From assembly GCF_900103545.1 (NCBI RefSeq), contig NZ_FNHH01000029.1:1-50112 (forward strand): a DNA stretch of 50,112 bases, written 5' to 3'. Positions 9,765 through 19,201 of the stretch are shown here, piece by piece. How positions within the stretch are numbered: position 1 is the first letter of the stretch; every line of letters begins with the position of its first letter. A program made the translations under genes and the position numbers. A model generated the notes under the pieces. The model was not told the DNA's origin and ran no database searches. It worked only from the letters and a program-made list of their open reading frames with translations. The DNA comes from Daejeonella rubra (GTDB lineage Bacteria; Bacteroidota; Bacteroidia; Sphingobacteriales; Sphingobacteriaceae).

Positions 9765-11126
9765 ATGGAATTGCAACAAAAACAACTTTTCGGACATCCC
9801 AGAGGCTTGTATATACTGTTTCTTACAGAAATGTGGGAAAGGTTTAGTTTCTATGGTATGCGGGCACTCCTCGTGCTTTTTCTTGTTTCATCGGTTAACG
9901 GAGAAAACCCTGGTTTTGGCTGGACAAGCAGCGAGGCCTTAAAGTTGTATGGTATTTATACCTTTCTGGTTTATTTATCCTCCATCCCTGGCGGAATCCT
10001 TGCAGATAAGTTGATCGGTCAGAAAAAGGCAGTTATTTTAGGTGGAGTCCTGCTGGTAGCCGGGCACAGTATCCTTGCATTCCAGTCATTAATAACATTT
10101 TATGTGGGTTTAGGATTAATAATTGCAGGAGTTGGTTGTTTAAAGCCAAACATTTCAACTATGGTTGGCGGACTCTATCCTAAAGGTGATGACCGTCGTG
10201 ATAAAGGATTTACTATTTTTTATATCGGAATCAATGTTGGAGCATTTCTGGCAGGTATAATCATTGGATACGTTGGCGAGACCATGGGCTGGCATTATGG
10301 TTTCGGCCTGGCGGGTATAGGAATGGCGATTGGTTTGGTTATTTTCATATTTGGACAAAAATACCTTCAGGGTGTTGGAGAAGCAACTAAAGAATTATCT
10401 GTTGCAGATCAGGAAATAAAAAACAAGCCACTTACAGCGATAGAAAAAGATCGTGTGAAAGTGATGCTTTTATCATTCCTGATGATCATTGTATTCTGGG
10501 GAGCATTTGAGCAGGCAGGAGGTTTAATGAACCTTTATGCTGCTGAAAAAACAAATAGGATCATCGGCTTCCTGAACTGGACGGTTCCTGCAACCTGGTT
10601 CCAGTCTGTCAATTCATTCTTTATAATAACGCTGGGAATTCCTGTTGCAGCATTCTGGTATAACAGAAAAAGAAGTGGAAAAGAAGCATCATCCATATTT
10701 AAGATAGCTATTGGAGTGATAATCATGGGTTGGGGATTTCTTTTTATGACTGCAGCTTCAGCTCAATATCAGAATGAAGGTTCTTCAGCGATGTACTGGC
10801 TTGTTCTGGCTTACCTTTTCCATACTATCGGAGAACTAAGTGCATCCCCTGTTGCTCTATCCTATATCACCAAATTGGCTCCCTTGAAATATGCTTCGAT
10901 CATGATGGGGGTATTTTTCGCGGCAACCGGCCTGGGTAATTATGTTGCTGGATGGGTAGGTGTTTGGTCACAAACTGCAGGAGAATTTGAAATATTTATA
11001 GGAATAGCTGTATTCTGCACGCTTATTGGTGGTATTGTAATCTCTATACTTAAACCATTAAAAAGGCTTGCACATGGCGCTGAAGATTTCTCAGCAGAAA
11101 CTATGGCATCACTCAAAGCAGAATAA
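9765..11126 (+). CDS. POT/PTR2 family proton-dependent oligopeptide transporter
   Basis: The 453-residue membrane protein shows the POT signature at the end of its first span, EMWERFSFYGMRALL, which holds the ExxER motif (Glu22, Glu25, Arg26) that couples proton and peptide binding. The PTR2 region GLGLIIAGVGCLKPNIS follows, and later GAFEQAGG. About 12-14 spans are expected. It imports di- and tripeptides with protons. It is divergent from the DUF819 gene and ends in a good terminator hairpin, so it is a single-gene unit. Together with the OPT transporter at 41.4 kb it points to peptide use as a nutrient source. Confidence 0.93.
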   Translation: MELQQKQLFGHPRGLYILFLTEMWERFSFYGMRALLVLFLVSSVNGENPGFGWTSSEALKLYGIYTFLVYLSSIPGGILADKLIGQKKAVILGGVLLVAGHSILAFQSLITFYVGLGLIIAGVGCLKPNISTMVGGLYPKGDDRRDKGFTIFYIGINVGAFLAGIIIGYVGETMGWHYGFGLAGIGMAIGLVIFIFGQKYLQGVGEATKELSVADQEIKNKPLTAIEKDRVKVMLLSFLMIIVFWGAFEQAGGLMNLYAAEKTNRIIGFLNWTVPATWFQSVNSFFIITLGIPVAAFWYNRKRSGKEASSIFKIAIGVIIMGWGFLFMTAASAQYQNEGSSAMYWLVLAYLFHTIGELSASPVALSYITKLAPLKYASIMMGVFFAATGLGNYVAGWVGVWSQTAGEFEIFIGIAVFCTLIGGIVISILKPLKRLAHGAEDFSAETMASLKAE

Positions 11127-11153
11127 TATTTTAACACTTTAAAAATACAGATC

Positions 11154-11185
11154 AGAGAGATGTTAAATACATCTCTCTTTTCGTT
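11154..11185 (+). terminator. Rho-independent terminator after the POT transporter gene
   Basis: A 10-bp perfect stem, AGAGAGATGT (11154-11163) with ACATCTCTCT (11169-11178), encloses a 5-base loop and is followed by a T-rich run (tttcgttt). Confidence 0.8.
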
Positions 11186-11220
11186 TAAAGCAGTATATTC
11201 GCAGTTAATAATTTTAGTAC

Positions 11221-11970
11221 GTGTTATCAGACAGCCTTGTCATTATTCCAACCTACAACGAGAAGGAAAATATCGAAAATATCATTCGAAAAGTTTTCTC
11301 TCTTCCCGATGTATTCCATATTCTGGTAGTTGATGACGGTTCCCCGGATGGAACAGCAGATATTGTAAAAAGCCTTCAGGAAGAATATGAGGGAATGCTT
11401 CATATTGAAGAGCGCAAAGGAAAACTAGGATTAGGAACTGCCTATATTCATGGTTTTAAATGGGCTCTTGAACGACATTACGAATATATTTTCGAAATGG
11501 ATGCCGATTTTTCACATAATCCGGAAGATCTTGTCAAATTAAAATTCGCATGTATTGATGGTTCTGATCTCGCCATTGGCTCAAGATATATAAAAGGTGT
11601 AAATGTAGTAAACTGGCCTATGAGCCGGGTTTTGATGTCATATTTTGCTTCTGTTTATGTTAGATTGGTCACCCGTATCAATATCCAGGATGCTACAGCT
11701 GGATTTAAATGTTACAGGCGCATCGTACTGGAAACTATTCCACTCAATAAGATAAAGTTTATTGGATATGCATTCCAGATCGAAATGAAATTTACAACGA
11801 TCAGGTATGGCTTTGAAGTAGTTGAAGTACCAATCATCTTTACTGACCGTACTGAAGGAACTTCAAAAATGAGCACCAGAATATTCAGAGAAGCCTTTTT
11901 AGGTGTTATTCAGATTAAGCTAAGCAGTTTTTTCAGGGATTATTCGAGGAATTTAGATTCCAAAAAATAA
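11221..11970 (+). CDS. Family 2 glycosyltransferase, polyprenol monophosphomannose synthase-like (Dpm1 type)
   Basis: The 249-residue protein has the GT2 fold: VIIPTYNEKENIE near the start, the nucleotide-binding VVDDGSPDGTADIV (about residues 38-51) and EMDADFSHNPEDL, whose D-A-D triad binds the metal and sugar nucleotide, followed by GSRYIKG. These blocks match short Dpm1-like enzymes that transfer mannose (or another sugar) from GDP to a polyprenyl phosphate. There is no C-terminal membrane domain, as in Dpm1 itself. Translation starts at a GTG; no in-frame ATG precedes the conserved core. Its product could feed protein or surface glycan glycosylation. ruvB follows 51 bp later and may be co-transcribed. 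Confidence 0.9.
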   Translation: MLSDSLVIIPTYNEKENIENIIRKVFSLPDVFHILVVDDGSPDGTADIVKSLQEEYEGMLHIEERKGKLGLGTAYIHGFKWALERHYEYIFEMDADFSHNPEDLVKLKFACIDGSDLAIGSRYIKGVNVVNWPMSRVLMSYFASVYVRLVTRINIQDATAGFKCYRRIVLETIPLNKIKFIGYAFQIEMKFTTIRYGFEVVEVPIIFTDRTEGTSKMSTRIFREAFLGVIQIKLSSFFRDYSRNLDSKK

Positions 11971-12021
11971 GAATTGAATTTTATATTTATCTAAACAAAT
12001 TAATAAAGACATTCTGGCCTT

Positions 12022-13041
12022 ATGAACGAAAACCTTGACCCCGCCGAAGAAAATCTTTCACCTGTAGAACGGGAGATAGAAAAAGTTCTTCGTCCGCAGG
12101 TTTTTGAAGATTTTACAGGGCAACATAAAATACTTGCCAATCTGCGCATATTCGTTCAGGCAGCGAAACTTAGAGGTGAAGCACTCGATCATGTGCTGTT
12201 GCATGGACCTCCGGGATTAGGAAAGACTACTCTATCGCATATTATAGCGAATGAAATGGGAGTAAATATCCGTATCACTTCAGGACCTGTTTTAGATAAA
12301 CCAGGAGATCTTGCAGGTTTACTAACCAATCTGGAAGAGGGTGATATTCTTTTTATTGACGAAATACATCGCTTAAGTCCGCTGGTTGAAGAATACCTGT
12401 ACTCCGCGATGGAAGATTTCAAGATCGATATCATGCTTGAAACCGGACCCAATGCCCGCTCAGTACAGATCTCATTAAATCCCTTCACACTTGTTGGAGC
12501 AACAACGCGCTCAGGACTTCTAACAGCTCCTCTGAGAGCACGATTCGGGATAAACAGCCGTCTTGAATACTACGATGCCAAACTGCTTACAACCATTGTA
12601 TTGCGCTCTGCAGAAATTCTTAAAACTGAAATTTCAGATGAAGGCGCTTATGAAATAGCCCGGAGGAGTCGTGGTACACCTCGTATTGCAAATGCCCTTT
12701 TACGCCGGACTCGTGATTTTGCCCAGATAAAAGGCAATGGCAATATCGATACCGAGATCGCTAAATATGCCCTAAACGCACTGAATGTGGATGAGCATGG
12801 TCTGGATGAGATGGATAATAAAATCCTGATAACCATTATTGATAAATTCAAGGGCGGACCAGTAGGCTTAAAAACTATTGCCACTGCCGTTGGAGAAGAA
12901 GAAGGTACAATCGAAGAAGTATATGAACCATTCCTCATTCAGGAAGGATACATTATGCGTACTTCAAGGGGAAGAGAATGTACTGAAATTGCCTATAAAC
13001 ATCTCGGCCGACTAAAAACAGGTGGAAATACCTTGTTTTGA
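12022..13041 (+). CDS. ruvB: Holliday junction branch-migration ATPase RuvB
   Basis: The 339-residue length and sequence match RuvB throughout. The Walker A motif HGPPGLGKTTLS lies at residues 61-72, Walker B ILFIDEIHRL at 109-118, and the sensor/arginine-finger segment TAPLRARFG in the middle. The C-terminal winged-helix DNA-binding domain includes VGEEEGTIEEVYEPFL. As a hexameric ring with RuvA it drives branch migration at recombination and repair junctions. ruvA and ruvC are not in the window. No SOS box could be recognised upstream. Confidence 0.98.
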   Translation: MNENLDPAEENLSPVEREIEKVLRPQVFEDFTGQHKILANLRIFVQAAKLRGEALDHVLLHGPPGLGKTTLSHIIANEMGVNIRITSGPVLDKPGDLAGLLTNLEEGDILFIDEIHRLSPLVEEYLYSAMEDFKIDIMLETGPNARSVQISLNPFTLVGATTRSGLLTAPLRARFGINSRLEYYDAKLLTTIVLRSAEILKTEISDEGAYEIARRSRGTPRIANALLRRTRDFAQIKGNGNIDTEIAKYALNALNVDEHGLDEMDNKILITIIDKFKGGPVGLKTIATAVGEEEGTIEEVYEPFLIQEGYIMRTSRGRECTEIAYKHLGRLKTGGNTLF

Positions 13042-13130
13042 TCCTTCCTGCGAAATACATTTTTTAAGCTAGATTCAATTTTTATTTTTTTTCATTACCT
13101 TATCCTGAATATTAATATTATTAGTTGCAT

Positions 13131-13160
13131 TGCTTAGTATGGTAGTAGCATAACTAAGCA
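13131..13160. promoter_or_regulatory. Inverted repeat upstream of the dienelactone hydrolase gene
   Basis: TGCTTAGT (13131-13138) and ACTAAGCA (13153-13160) form a perfect 8-bp inverted repeat with centres 22 bp apart, about 87 bp before the ATG at 13247. The two half-turn-spaced arms could be an operator; it has no T run and so is not a terminator. The role is inference only. Confidence 0.3.
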
Positions 13161-13246
13161 TATGTCAGTTATTTTATTGAAAAATATCCGAAATATTCTT
13201 TATAGTTAAAATATTTTAATTGAAATTAATTTAAACATAAATCAAT

Positions 13247-14104
13247 ATGAATCAGGAAATTATCAATCTCTACGACGAATACACCCATAAACCTTTAAGC
13301 CGTAAACAATTCATGAGCCGGCTGGTAAAACTTACCGGAAGTGTAGCAGTTGCAACCTCTGCCCTATCACTATTAGAAGTTGGTTATGCACAGGCTGCCA
13401 CTGTTTCTGAACAGGATGAAGATCTTATCCTTGAGGATATCAGCTACTCTGGTGATGGCAGCACTATGAAAGGATATCTTGCAAGACCTAAGGGACGTGG
13501 CAAATATGGAAGTGTTGTTGTGATTCATGAAAACCGTGGCTTGAACCCTCATATAAAAGATATAACCAGACGAATTGCAAAAGCCGGTTTTATTGCACTG
13601 GCTCCCGATGCACTTTCACCTTTTGGCGGGACTCCTGAAAACGTTGATGAAGCCAGAGCCATGTTCAGTAAAATTGAGGCTCCTAAAAATCTGCAAAATT
13701 TCCTGAATGCCTTTGATTACCTAAGATCAAGATCAGAAAGTAATGGAAAAACAGCCTGTGTTGGATTTTGCTGGGGTGGTGCCTTAACAAATCGCATGGC
13801 AGTAAATTCTCCGGAATTAAAGGCGGCAGTAGCCTATTATGGAGGTCAGCCGGATGCAGCCGATGTACCAAAAATAAAAGCAAAGCTGATGCTGCATTAT
13901 GCAGGTTTGGATACCCGTGTAAATGCTGGCATTCCGGCTTACGAGGCAGCACTAAAAGCAGCGGGAACAGATTACCAGTTATTTATCTATGATGGAGTTC
14001 AGCATGCATTTAATAACGATACAGGTGGTGAACGATATAATCCCGAGGCCGCAAAACTAGCCTGGTCAAGAACACTGGAACTTTTCAATAAAACGATCAA
14101 ATAA
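13247..14104 (+). CDS. Dienelactone hydrolase family protein, exported
   Basis: The 285-residue protein has an alpha/beta-hydrolase core with the dienelactone hydrolase triad: Cys175 in VGFCWGG, Asp222 in AGLDTRVNAG and His253 in VQHAF, plus Glu96 in HENRG, which in the family orients the nucleophile. The first 50 residues are an export region: SRKQFM resembles the Tat motif S-R-R-x-F-x with the second Arg replaced by Lys, followed by a hydrophobic stretch and AQAA. Members hydrolyse dienelactones or other cyclic esters; the family in Bacteroidota is mostly uncharacterised and the true substrate is unknown. It ends in a strong terminator shared with the convergent OmpA gene. Confidence 0.92.
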   Translation: MNQEIINLYDEYTHKPLSRKQFMSRLVKLTGSVAVATSALSLLEVGYAQAATVSEQDEDLILEDISYSGDGSTMKGYLARPKGRGKYGSVVVIHENRGLNPHIKDITRRIAKAGFIALAPDALSPFGGTPENVDEARAMFSKIEAPKNLQNFLNAFDYLRSRSESNGKTACVGFCWGGALTNRMAVNSPELKAAVAYYGGQPDAADVPKIKAKLMLHYAGLDTRVNAGIPAYEAALKAAGTDYQLFIYDGVQHAFNNDTGGERYNPEAAKLAWSRTLELFNKTIK

Positions 14105-14143
14105 AAAAGGGGGCTGATCCAAATGGATCAGCCCCCTTTTTAT
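14103..14143. terminator. Strong bidirectional terminator between the DLH and OmpA genes
   Basis: A near-perfect stem of about 17 bp (A-rich arm plus GGGGGCTGATCC, loop AAAT at 14121-14124, GGATCAGCCCCC plus T run) is flanked by A on the left and T on the right, so it can stop transcription in both directions. The genes are convergent. Confidence 0.92.
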
Positions 14144-14158
14144 TTATTATAATTGGTT

Positions 14159-15517
14159 CTAGTATAATGTAAATTCTACTCTTCTATTATCCTGACGACC
14201 TTTGGCAGTTTTATTAGTAGAGATTGGCTGACTTTCGCCATATCCAACAGCTTCAATGCGTGAAGAATTAGCTCCCTGACTTACCAGATATGATTTCACT
14301 GACTCTGCACGATCTTTAGACAGTTTCAAGTTCGCTGCATCACTACCTACATTATCAGTATGACCAGCTAATTTTAAACTAAAGTCTTTAGATTTTAGCA
14401 AGTCAGCAACCCTGTTAAGGCTTGGGTATGAAGTTGAACGTAAGGTAGATTTTGCAAAATCAAATTCAAGGTTACGGATTGCTTCAGCAACAACTTTTCT
14501 GTCTTCTTCAGTAACTACCACACGAACCGGGTTAACTACTGTTGTATTTGTTGTTACTTTTAATTCACAACCTGCACCATCTACCTGAGTTCCTGCTGGA
14601 GTGTTAGGGCATTTATCAAAGTAATCTGATACACCATCTTTATCCGCATCATTCAGATAACGTTTCCAATCAGCATCCATTTGAGCCATATGAGCTGCAT
14701 GTTTTGCACGATCAGCATCAAGATCTGCCTGTAGCTTAGCATTTCTGGTGATATAATCATCCTCTAATGCAGCAACCGGGTTATAGGTAGATAATTGTCT
14801 TTTTGACTTACTCCCCAATGCAAATTCAAGTCCGATATGTGAATAAGAGAACTTATCATTTTGAATACCTGAACGGAATCCATCCATGTTATCACCATCA
14901 ACAAAGTTCATGGTATAACCAAGATCAAGATTAACATTATTACCTAAGCTGAACTTTAAACCAGCACCAACCGGAATAAATACTTCATTTACATTTTCAC
15001 CTGAGTTGAATTTAGTTTCTGTACCTGCATTATTCTTTAATACAATGTTATAACTCATTAATCCTGCTCCAGCGCTTAAATAAGGTTGAACCACATTTTG
15101 ACGGTTCATCCAATAAATATTAGCTAGTGTAAAGTTTGTACTCAAACTTCCTGAATAAGCAAGCTTAGTTTCATAAGAAGAATAAGGGCTTACTGGATCC
15201 ATTCCATTTCCCCATGCTTTTGAATTATCAGCCTTCAGCTTTCCGGCCAAAAAATCTGCCTGAATACCAAATGCTGGTAAAATTTGTTTTTTGATATAAG
15301 CACCATATCCTAATTCAGGCTTCCACTGACTAAAATCGTTTTGTCCGGAAAATATTGTGGGTGCAAGCATGCCACCACTAATTCCTACCGACCATGTATT
15401 AAAAGAAGAAGCTGGAGAAAATAATTTGGGACTTTCAGGTTTATCCTGAGCGTTCACTGCAGCAGAAACAACTAAACCAATTGTAAGCGCTGAAAGTTTA
15501 AGAAAATGTGTTTTCAT
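14159..15517 (-). CDS. OmpA family outer-membrane protein with thrombospondin type-3 linker
   Basis: The 452-residue protein has a signal peptide (cleavage after VNAQ), an N-terminal region of about 220 residues with alternating polar and aromatic strands typical of an eight-stranded outer-membrane barrel, a helical stretch, a calcium-binding thrombospondin type-3 unit (DKDGVSDYFDKCPNTPAG) and a C-terminal OmpA domain. The OmpA part has the peptidoglycan-binding signature LAGHTDNVGSDAANLKLSKD and ends in RRVEFTLY. It ties the outer membrane to peptidoglycan and is usually one of the most abundant proteins in the group. Barrel, linker and anchor are all intact. Confidence 0.95.
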   Translation of the reverse strand: MKTHFLKLSALTIGLVVSAAVNAQDKPESPKLFSPASSFNTWSVGISGGMLAPTIFSGQNDFSQWKPELGYGAYIKKQILPAFGIQADFLAGKLKADNSKAWGNGMDPVSPYSSYETKLAYSGSLSTNFTLANIYWMNRQNVVQPYLSAGAGLMSYNIVLKNNAGTETKFNSGENVNEVFIPVGAGLKFSLGNNVNLDLGYTMNFVDGDNMDGFRSGIQNDKFSYSHIGLEFALGSKSKRQLSTYNPVAALEDDYITRNAKLQADLDADRAKHAAHMAQMDADWKRYLNDADKDGVSDYFDKCPNTPAGTQVDGAGCELKVTTNTTVVNPVRVVVTEEDRKVVAEAIRNLEFDFAKSTLRSTSYPSLNRVADLLKSKDFSLKLAGHTDNVGSDAANLKLSKDRAESVKSYLVSQGANSSRIEAVGYGESQPISTNKTAKGRQDNRRVEFTLY

Positions 15518-15638
15518 AATGAATATTTATTTACACTAGTCTTGCAAATGCTATACCACAAAGGATATTATTTAGATAAACCATACTTGTTCAGGCTTCA
15601 AATATTGAATAGCCAGCATTCGTAACAAGCATATTTTT

Positions 15639-15646
15639 TATCTTTG
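15639..15646 (+). promoter_or_regulatory. Candidate -7 box (TATCTTTG) of queG
   Basis: TATCTTTG is an exact TAnnTTTG match and ends 9 bp before the ATG at 15656, which implies a leader of only a few bases. It overlaps an upstream in-frame TTG at 15644 and so argues against that start. No TTG lies at the usual -33 distance. Confidence 0.45.
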
Positions 15647-15655
15647 AATTTCATT

Positions 15656-16585
15656 ATGATCAACAGAGCTCAATATTCACGGTTTATAAAATCAGAGGCA
15701 TTGAAACTGGGCTTTCTGTTCTGTGGTATATCAAAAGCAGAATTCCTGGAAGAAGAAGCTCCACGACTTGAAAACTGGCTTAAAAAGGGCTATAACGCAG
15801 AAATGAGCTATATGGAGAACCATTTCGATAAACGTCTTGACCCATGTAAACTCGTTTATGGAGCTAAATCGGTTATTTCACTTGCATTAAATTATTATAC
15901 TGATCAGAAACAAAAAGATCCATTTGCACCTAAAATAAGTCAGTATGCATATGGCGATGATTATCATGCAGTAATAAAAGAAAAGCTGAACCAATTGATG
16001 CAGTTAATACAGGAGGGGATCGGTGAAGTTAGCGGTCGTTCCTTTGTTGATTCTGCACCTGTACTGGATAAGGTATGGGCAAAAAAAGCAGGATTAGGCT
16101 GGATAGGCAAGCATACGAACCTGATCAATAAAAAATCTGGTTCATTTTTCTTTCTGGCAGAATTGATCATTGACCTTGATCTGGAATACGATCTGGCGCC
16201 AACAAAAGATCATTGCGGAACCTGTACAAAATGCATAGATGCCTGCCCTACTGATGCCATTGTTGGGCCTTATGTAGTAGATGGAAGCAGATGTATTTCC
16301 TACCTGACCATTGAGCTTAAAAATGAACTTCCTACTGAGTTCAAAGGTAAAATGGATAACTGGATGTTCGGCTGCGACATTTGCCAGGATGTTTGTCCCT
16401 GGAATAAGTTTTCTGTCCTAAATACTGAACCTTTATTCAATCCACATGATGATCTTTTAGAATTATCGCAGCGTGATTGGCAGGAAATTAATGAAGATAC
16501 CTTTAAAAAAGTCTTTGAAAACTCAGCCGTTAAAAGAACAAAGTTTAGTGGATTAAAGAGAAATATCGATTTTTTAAGGTCATAA
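15656..16585 (+). CDS. queG: Epoxyqueuosine reductase QueG
   Basis: The protein (309 residues from the ATG) reduces epoxyqueuosine to queuosine, the last step of wobble-base modification in tRNAs with GUN anticodons, using cobalamin and two [4Fe-4S] clusters. Both cluster motifs are visible: HCGTCTKCIDACPTDAI and CDICQDVCPWNKF. The N-terminal FLFCGISKAEFL and the region SGRSFVDSAPVLDKVWAKKAGLGWIGKH (in part the cobalamin/substrate site with the catalytic Asp) are conserved. An in-frame TTG at 15644 would add four residues but lies in the probable promoter, so the ATG is preferred. The gene stands alone. Confidence 0.96.
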   Translation: MINRAQYSRFIKSEALKLGFLFCGISKAEFLEEEAPRLENWLKKGYNAEMSYMENHFDKRLDPCKLVYGAKSVISLALNYYTDQKQKDPFAPKISQYAYGDDYHAVIKEKLNQLMQLIQEGIGEVSGRSFVDSAPVLDKVWAKKAGLGWIGKHTNLINKKSGSFFFLAELIIDLDLEYDLAPTKDHCGTCTKCIDACPTDAIVGPYVVDGSRCISYLTIELKNELPTEFKGKMDNWMFGCDICQDVCPWNKFSVLNTEPLFNPHDDLLELSQRDWQEINEDTFKKVFENSAVKRTKFSGLKRNIDFLRS

Positions 16586-16696
16586 TTACAGAGATTCATA
16601 TCTTAAAACAAATTCATCACATTTTACGGGACTTTCATCACATTTATTAGTTCAAACAGGATGTACAGCTTAACATTGTTCCGTAAACAATAAAAT

Positions 16697-18220
16697 ATGA
16701 AACAAATTATAAACAAACCGGCTGATATCAATAAGATCGAATTTTGGGCAGTAACCACCATGTTCGTATTTTCAATATTTTTTTTGGTCTCCGGATCAAT
16801 TAATCAAAACTGGGTACCTAATAAGGGTCTATTCAGGGAATCCTTGCAGCAGTATTCATATTTCGATAACTATTTCATACCAACTTTATTCAGATACGCG
16901 GTTTTCTATGGCAGCTATTTATTGCTAACACTACTGATAATACCACCACTCAGTCGAAAAGAAAATATTGCAAAAAACATCATTTATATCCATGTAATAT
17001 TCTATTTCATAAGTGTTTCTATGGGTACAACGGATACCTGGATAAAAGGATATTTATTCGACCAGTACCCTGATGAAGACCTTTATACCAAGCTCTTTCA
17101 GGATAATATCATGTATTCATTCTGGTTGATGATCATGTTTGCATTTTACACTGCAATCAAGTACGTGGCAATCTATCTGTTGGAGAACTCCGACCTGATT
17201 CAATCAGAATACCGGGTAATAACCCGGGATGGGATTTATGCCTTTATACTCTGGATGATTGGATTATTTCTACTATTAATTGGAAATGCTGATGAAGGGG
17301 CAGTTATTGTTATAGCCATATGCACACTGATGGGAATTACAATTTATTGTTATTCGATTTACAATCTGATTCCGCAAGTCTATAAAAAGGGTAAAACTTT
17401 TAAGGCATATTTTTGGAAACTGGCTGGAATAACAGTGATCAGCGTCATTCCTCTTTCACTATTCTCCCTTATTTTCAATCATAGAAATGATCCGGAGATC
17501 GCCATTGCAGTCAGTCTTTTCAATATTGCCTTTCAGCTTCTTATCACAGGTCCACTTTCCTGGTACCTCTATAAACAAAGATTAACGGCAAATTATGAAA
17601 TAATAGGACTGAAAACTGCCCTCGGACATTCAAATGCGAACCTCAATTTCCTTCGTTCTCAGATCAATCCCCATTTTCTGTTTAATATTTTAAACTCATT
17701 ATATGGTACTGCTTTACAAGAGAGATCAGAGCGGACAGCAGATGGTATACAAAGACTTGGTGACATGATGCGATTCATGCTTCATGAAAATATGCAGGAA
17801 AAAATATCATTAACCAGAGAAATCGAGTACCTGAATAATTACATTGCTTTACAAACATTACGCACTCAAACTTCACCTGATATTACCATACAATCAGAAA
17901 TTGAAGAACATATGGGAAATCTTCAGATCGCACCAATGCTGTTAATTCCTTTTGTTGAAAATGCTTTTAAACATGGAATAAGTCTGAAAGAATCATCCGG
18001 TATAAGAATAAGTCTGCTATGTAAAGATAAAAGCCTTTATTTCGATGTTTCCAATTCCATACATGCGAAAAATTCCAATGATCCGGAAAGTGAGAAGAAC
18101 GGTATAGGACTGAACAATGTTCAGCAAAGACTGCGACTACTTTACCCAGGTAAGCATGAATTAACCATTCGGGAAAATGGGAAAGAGTTTTTCATTCACC
18201 TGACTATTCAGCTGGATTAA
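16697..18220 (+). CDS. LytS-type sensor histidine kinase with multispan membrane sensor
   Basis: The first 300 residues carry about seven to eight membrane spans without a recognisable ligand-binding domain. The kinase region begins with LRSQINPHFLFNILNSL, the His_kinase signature whose His326 is the likely phosphorylation site, and ends with an ATPase domain holding FVENAFKHG (N box) and NGIGLNNVQQRL (G box). This is the kinase type paired with LytTR regulators. The 507-residue protein is complete. The next genes, a tiny lipoprotein (12 bp on) and a LytTR regulator, form one operon with it. The signal sensed is unknown. Confidence 0.93.
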   Translation: MKQIINKPADINKIEFWAVTTMFVFSIFFLVSGSINQNWVPNKGLFRESLQQYSYFDNYFIPTLFRYAVFYGSYLLLTLLIIPPLSRKENIAKNIIYIHVIFYFISVSMGTTDTWIKGYLFDQYPDEDLYTKLFQDNIMYSFWLMIMFAFYTAIKYVAIYLLENSDLIQSEYRVITRDGIYAFILWMIGLFLLLIGNADEGAVIVIAICTLMGITIYCYSIYNLIPQVYKKGKTFKAYFWKLAGITVISVIPLSLFSLIFNHRNDPEIAIAVSLFNIAFQLLITGPLSWYLYKQRLTANYEIIGLKTALGHSNANLNFLRSQINPHFLFNILNSLYGTALQERSERTADGIQRLGDMMRFMLHENMQEKISLTREIEYLNNYIALQTLRTQTSPDITIQSEIEEHMGNLQIAPMLLIPFVENAFKHGISLKESSGIRISLLCKDKSLYFDVSNSIHAKNSNDPESEKNGIGLNNVQQRLRLLYPGKHELTIRENGKEFFIHLTIQLD

Positions 18221-18231
18221 TACTTAATTGT

Positions 18232-18489
18232 ATGAGAAGAGCATTATTAATTCTTTTTCTGGGACTTGTAACTTATTCATGCGAAGAAAAATGCTGTTTT
18301 AAGCAGCAATATAGCAGAGAAGAACTCCAACCAGATCTTAAAATAACTCAACAATCCAAACACTCTGTTACCAATAAAAATTGTAATTTAATGCTTGAAT
18401 GGTTAAACAGAAAAAACATTGGTCACTTCCTGAAAAACCATATTTCACTAGTGCATACTCCTGTTGTTTCAATTGATAAAAACCTTTAA
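18232..18489 (+). CDS. Small predicted lipoprotein between kinase and regulator
   Basis: The 85-residue product has a short signal with the lipobox LVTYSC (Cys at residue 17), followed by a cysteine-containing stretch EEKCCFKQQ and a mostly polar chain. I recognise no family. It begins 11 bp after the kinase stop and ends 12 bp before the regulator start, so it is tightly placed in the operon. Its position between a membrane sensor kinase and its regulator suggests an accessory envelope component, but it could be a fast-evolving or non-functional filler. Confidence 0.6.
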   Translation: MRRALLILFLGLVTYSCEEKCCFKQQYSREELQPDLKITQQSKHSVTNKNCNLMLEWLNRKNIGHFLKNHISLVHTPVVSIDKNL

Positions 18490-18501
18490 AATCATAACTT
18501 A

Positions 18502-19185
18502 TTGATGATAGCTATTGCACTGGATGATGAACCCTTAGCTCTTGAGGTTGTACGGAGTCATTCGTCCAAAGTTCCCTTTCTAAATCTGAAAGCAGAATTT
18601 ACAGACGCATTTCAGGCTATGGAATATATTCAGAAGGAAAGTATAGACCTGATATTTCTGGATATTAAAATGCCTGATATTTCAGGAATTGACTTTTTAA
18701 ATAGCCTGAATAAAAAACCTATGGTAATTTTTACAACAGCCTATTCTGAACATGCAGTCGCAAGCTTTGAACTGGATGCAATCGATTACCTGCTCAAACC
18801 TTTTTCACTGAGCCGGTTTATAAAAGGATGCAATAAAGCTTATGAATTATATCAGCTAAGGAATAAAAGCGGACAGGCAGATTTCATATTCCTTAAGACC
18901 GGATACGAACAGGAAAAGGTCCATTTTTCAGACATTCTATACCTGGAAGCAGCAGGGAACTACGTCAATTTTGTTTTGAAGAATAAAAGTCTGCTGTCCC
19001 GAATGACCTTTGCTGAATTAGAAGTAATACTTCCCAGAGATAAATTTATTCGTACTCACCGCTCCTATATCGCTGCATATAAGGCAATTGATAAGATTGA
19101 AAGACATCAGGTACACATTCAGGGCAATCAGATCCCTGTTAGTGAATCGTTCATTCAAAATCTGAATAATATTGATAAAAGATAA
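18502..19185 (+). CDS. LytTR-family response regulator
   Basis: The 227-residue protein has a CheY-like receiver (acidic Asp8/Asp9, phospho-acceptor Asp54 in FLDIKMPD, Lys in YLLKPF) and a C-terminal LytTR DNA-binding domain from about residue 130 (the ILYLEAAGNYVNF and RTHRSYIAA blocks are typical). It is the partner of the LytS-type kinase upstream and most likely activates a few promoters through direct repeats bound by LytTR. The start could be either Met1 or Met2. The gene for an exported protein follows 16 bp later. Confidence 0.94.
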   Translation: MMIAIALDDEPLALEVVRSHSSKVPFLNLKAEFTDAFQAMEYIQKESIDLIFLDIKMPDISGIDFLNSLNKKPMVIFTTAYSEHAVASFELDAIDYLLKPFSLSRFIKGCNKAYELYQLRNKSGQADFIFLKTGYEQEKVHFSDILYLEAAGNYVNFVLKNKSLLSRMTFAELEVILPRDKFIRTHRSYIAAYKAIDKIERHQVHIQGNQIPVSESFIQNLNNIDKR

Positions 19186-19201
19186 CCTGCTTATTAAATT
19201 G

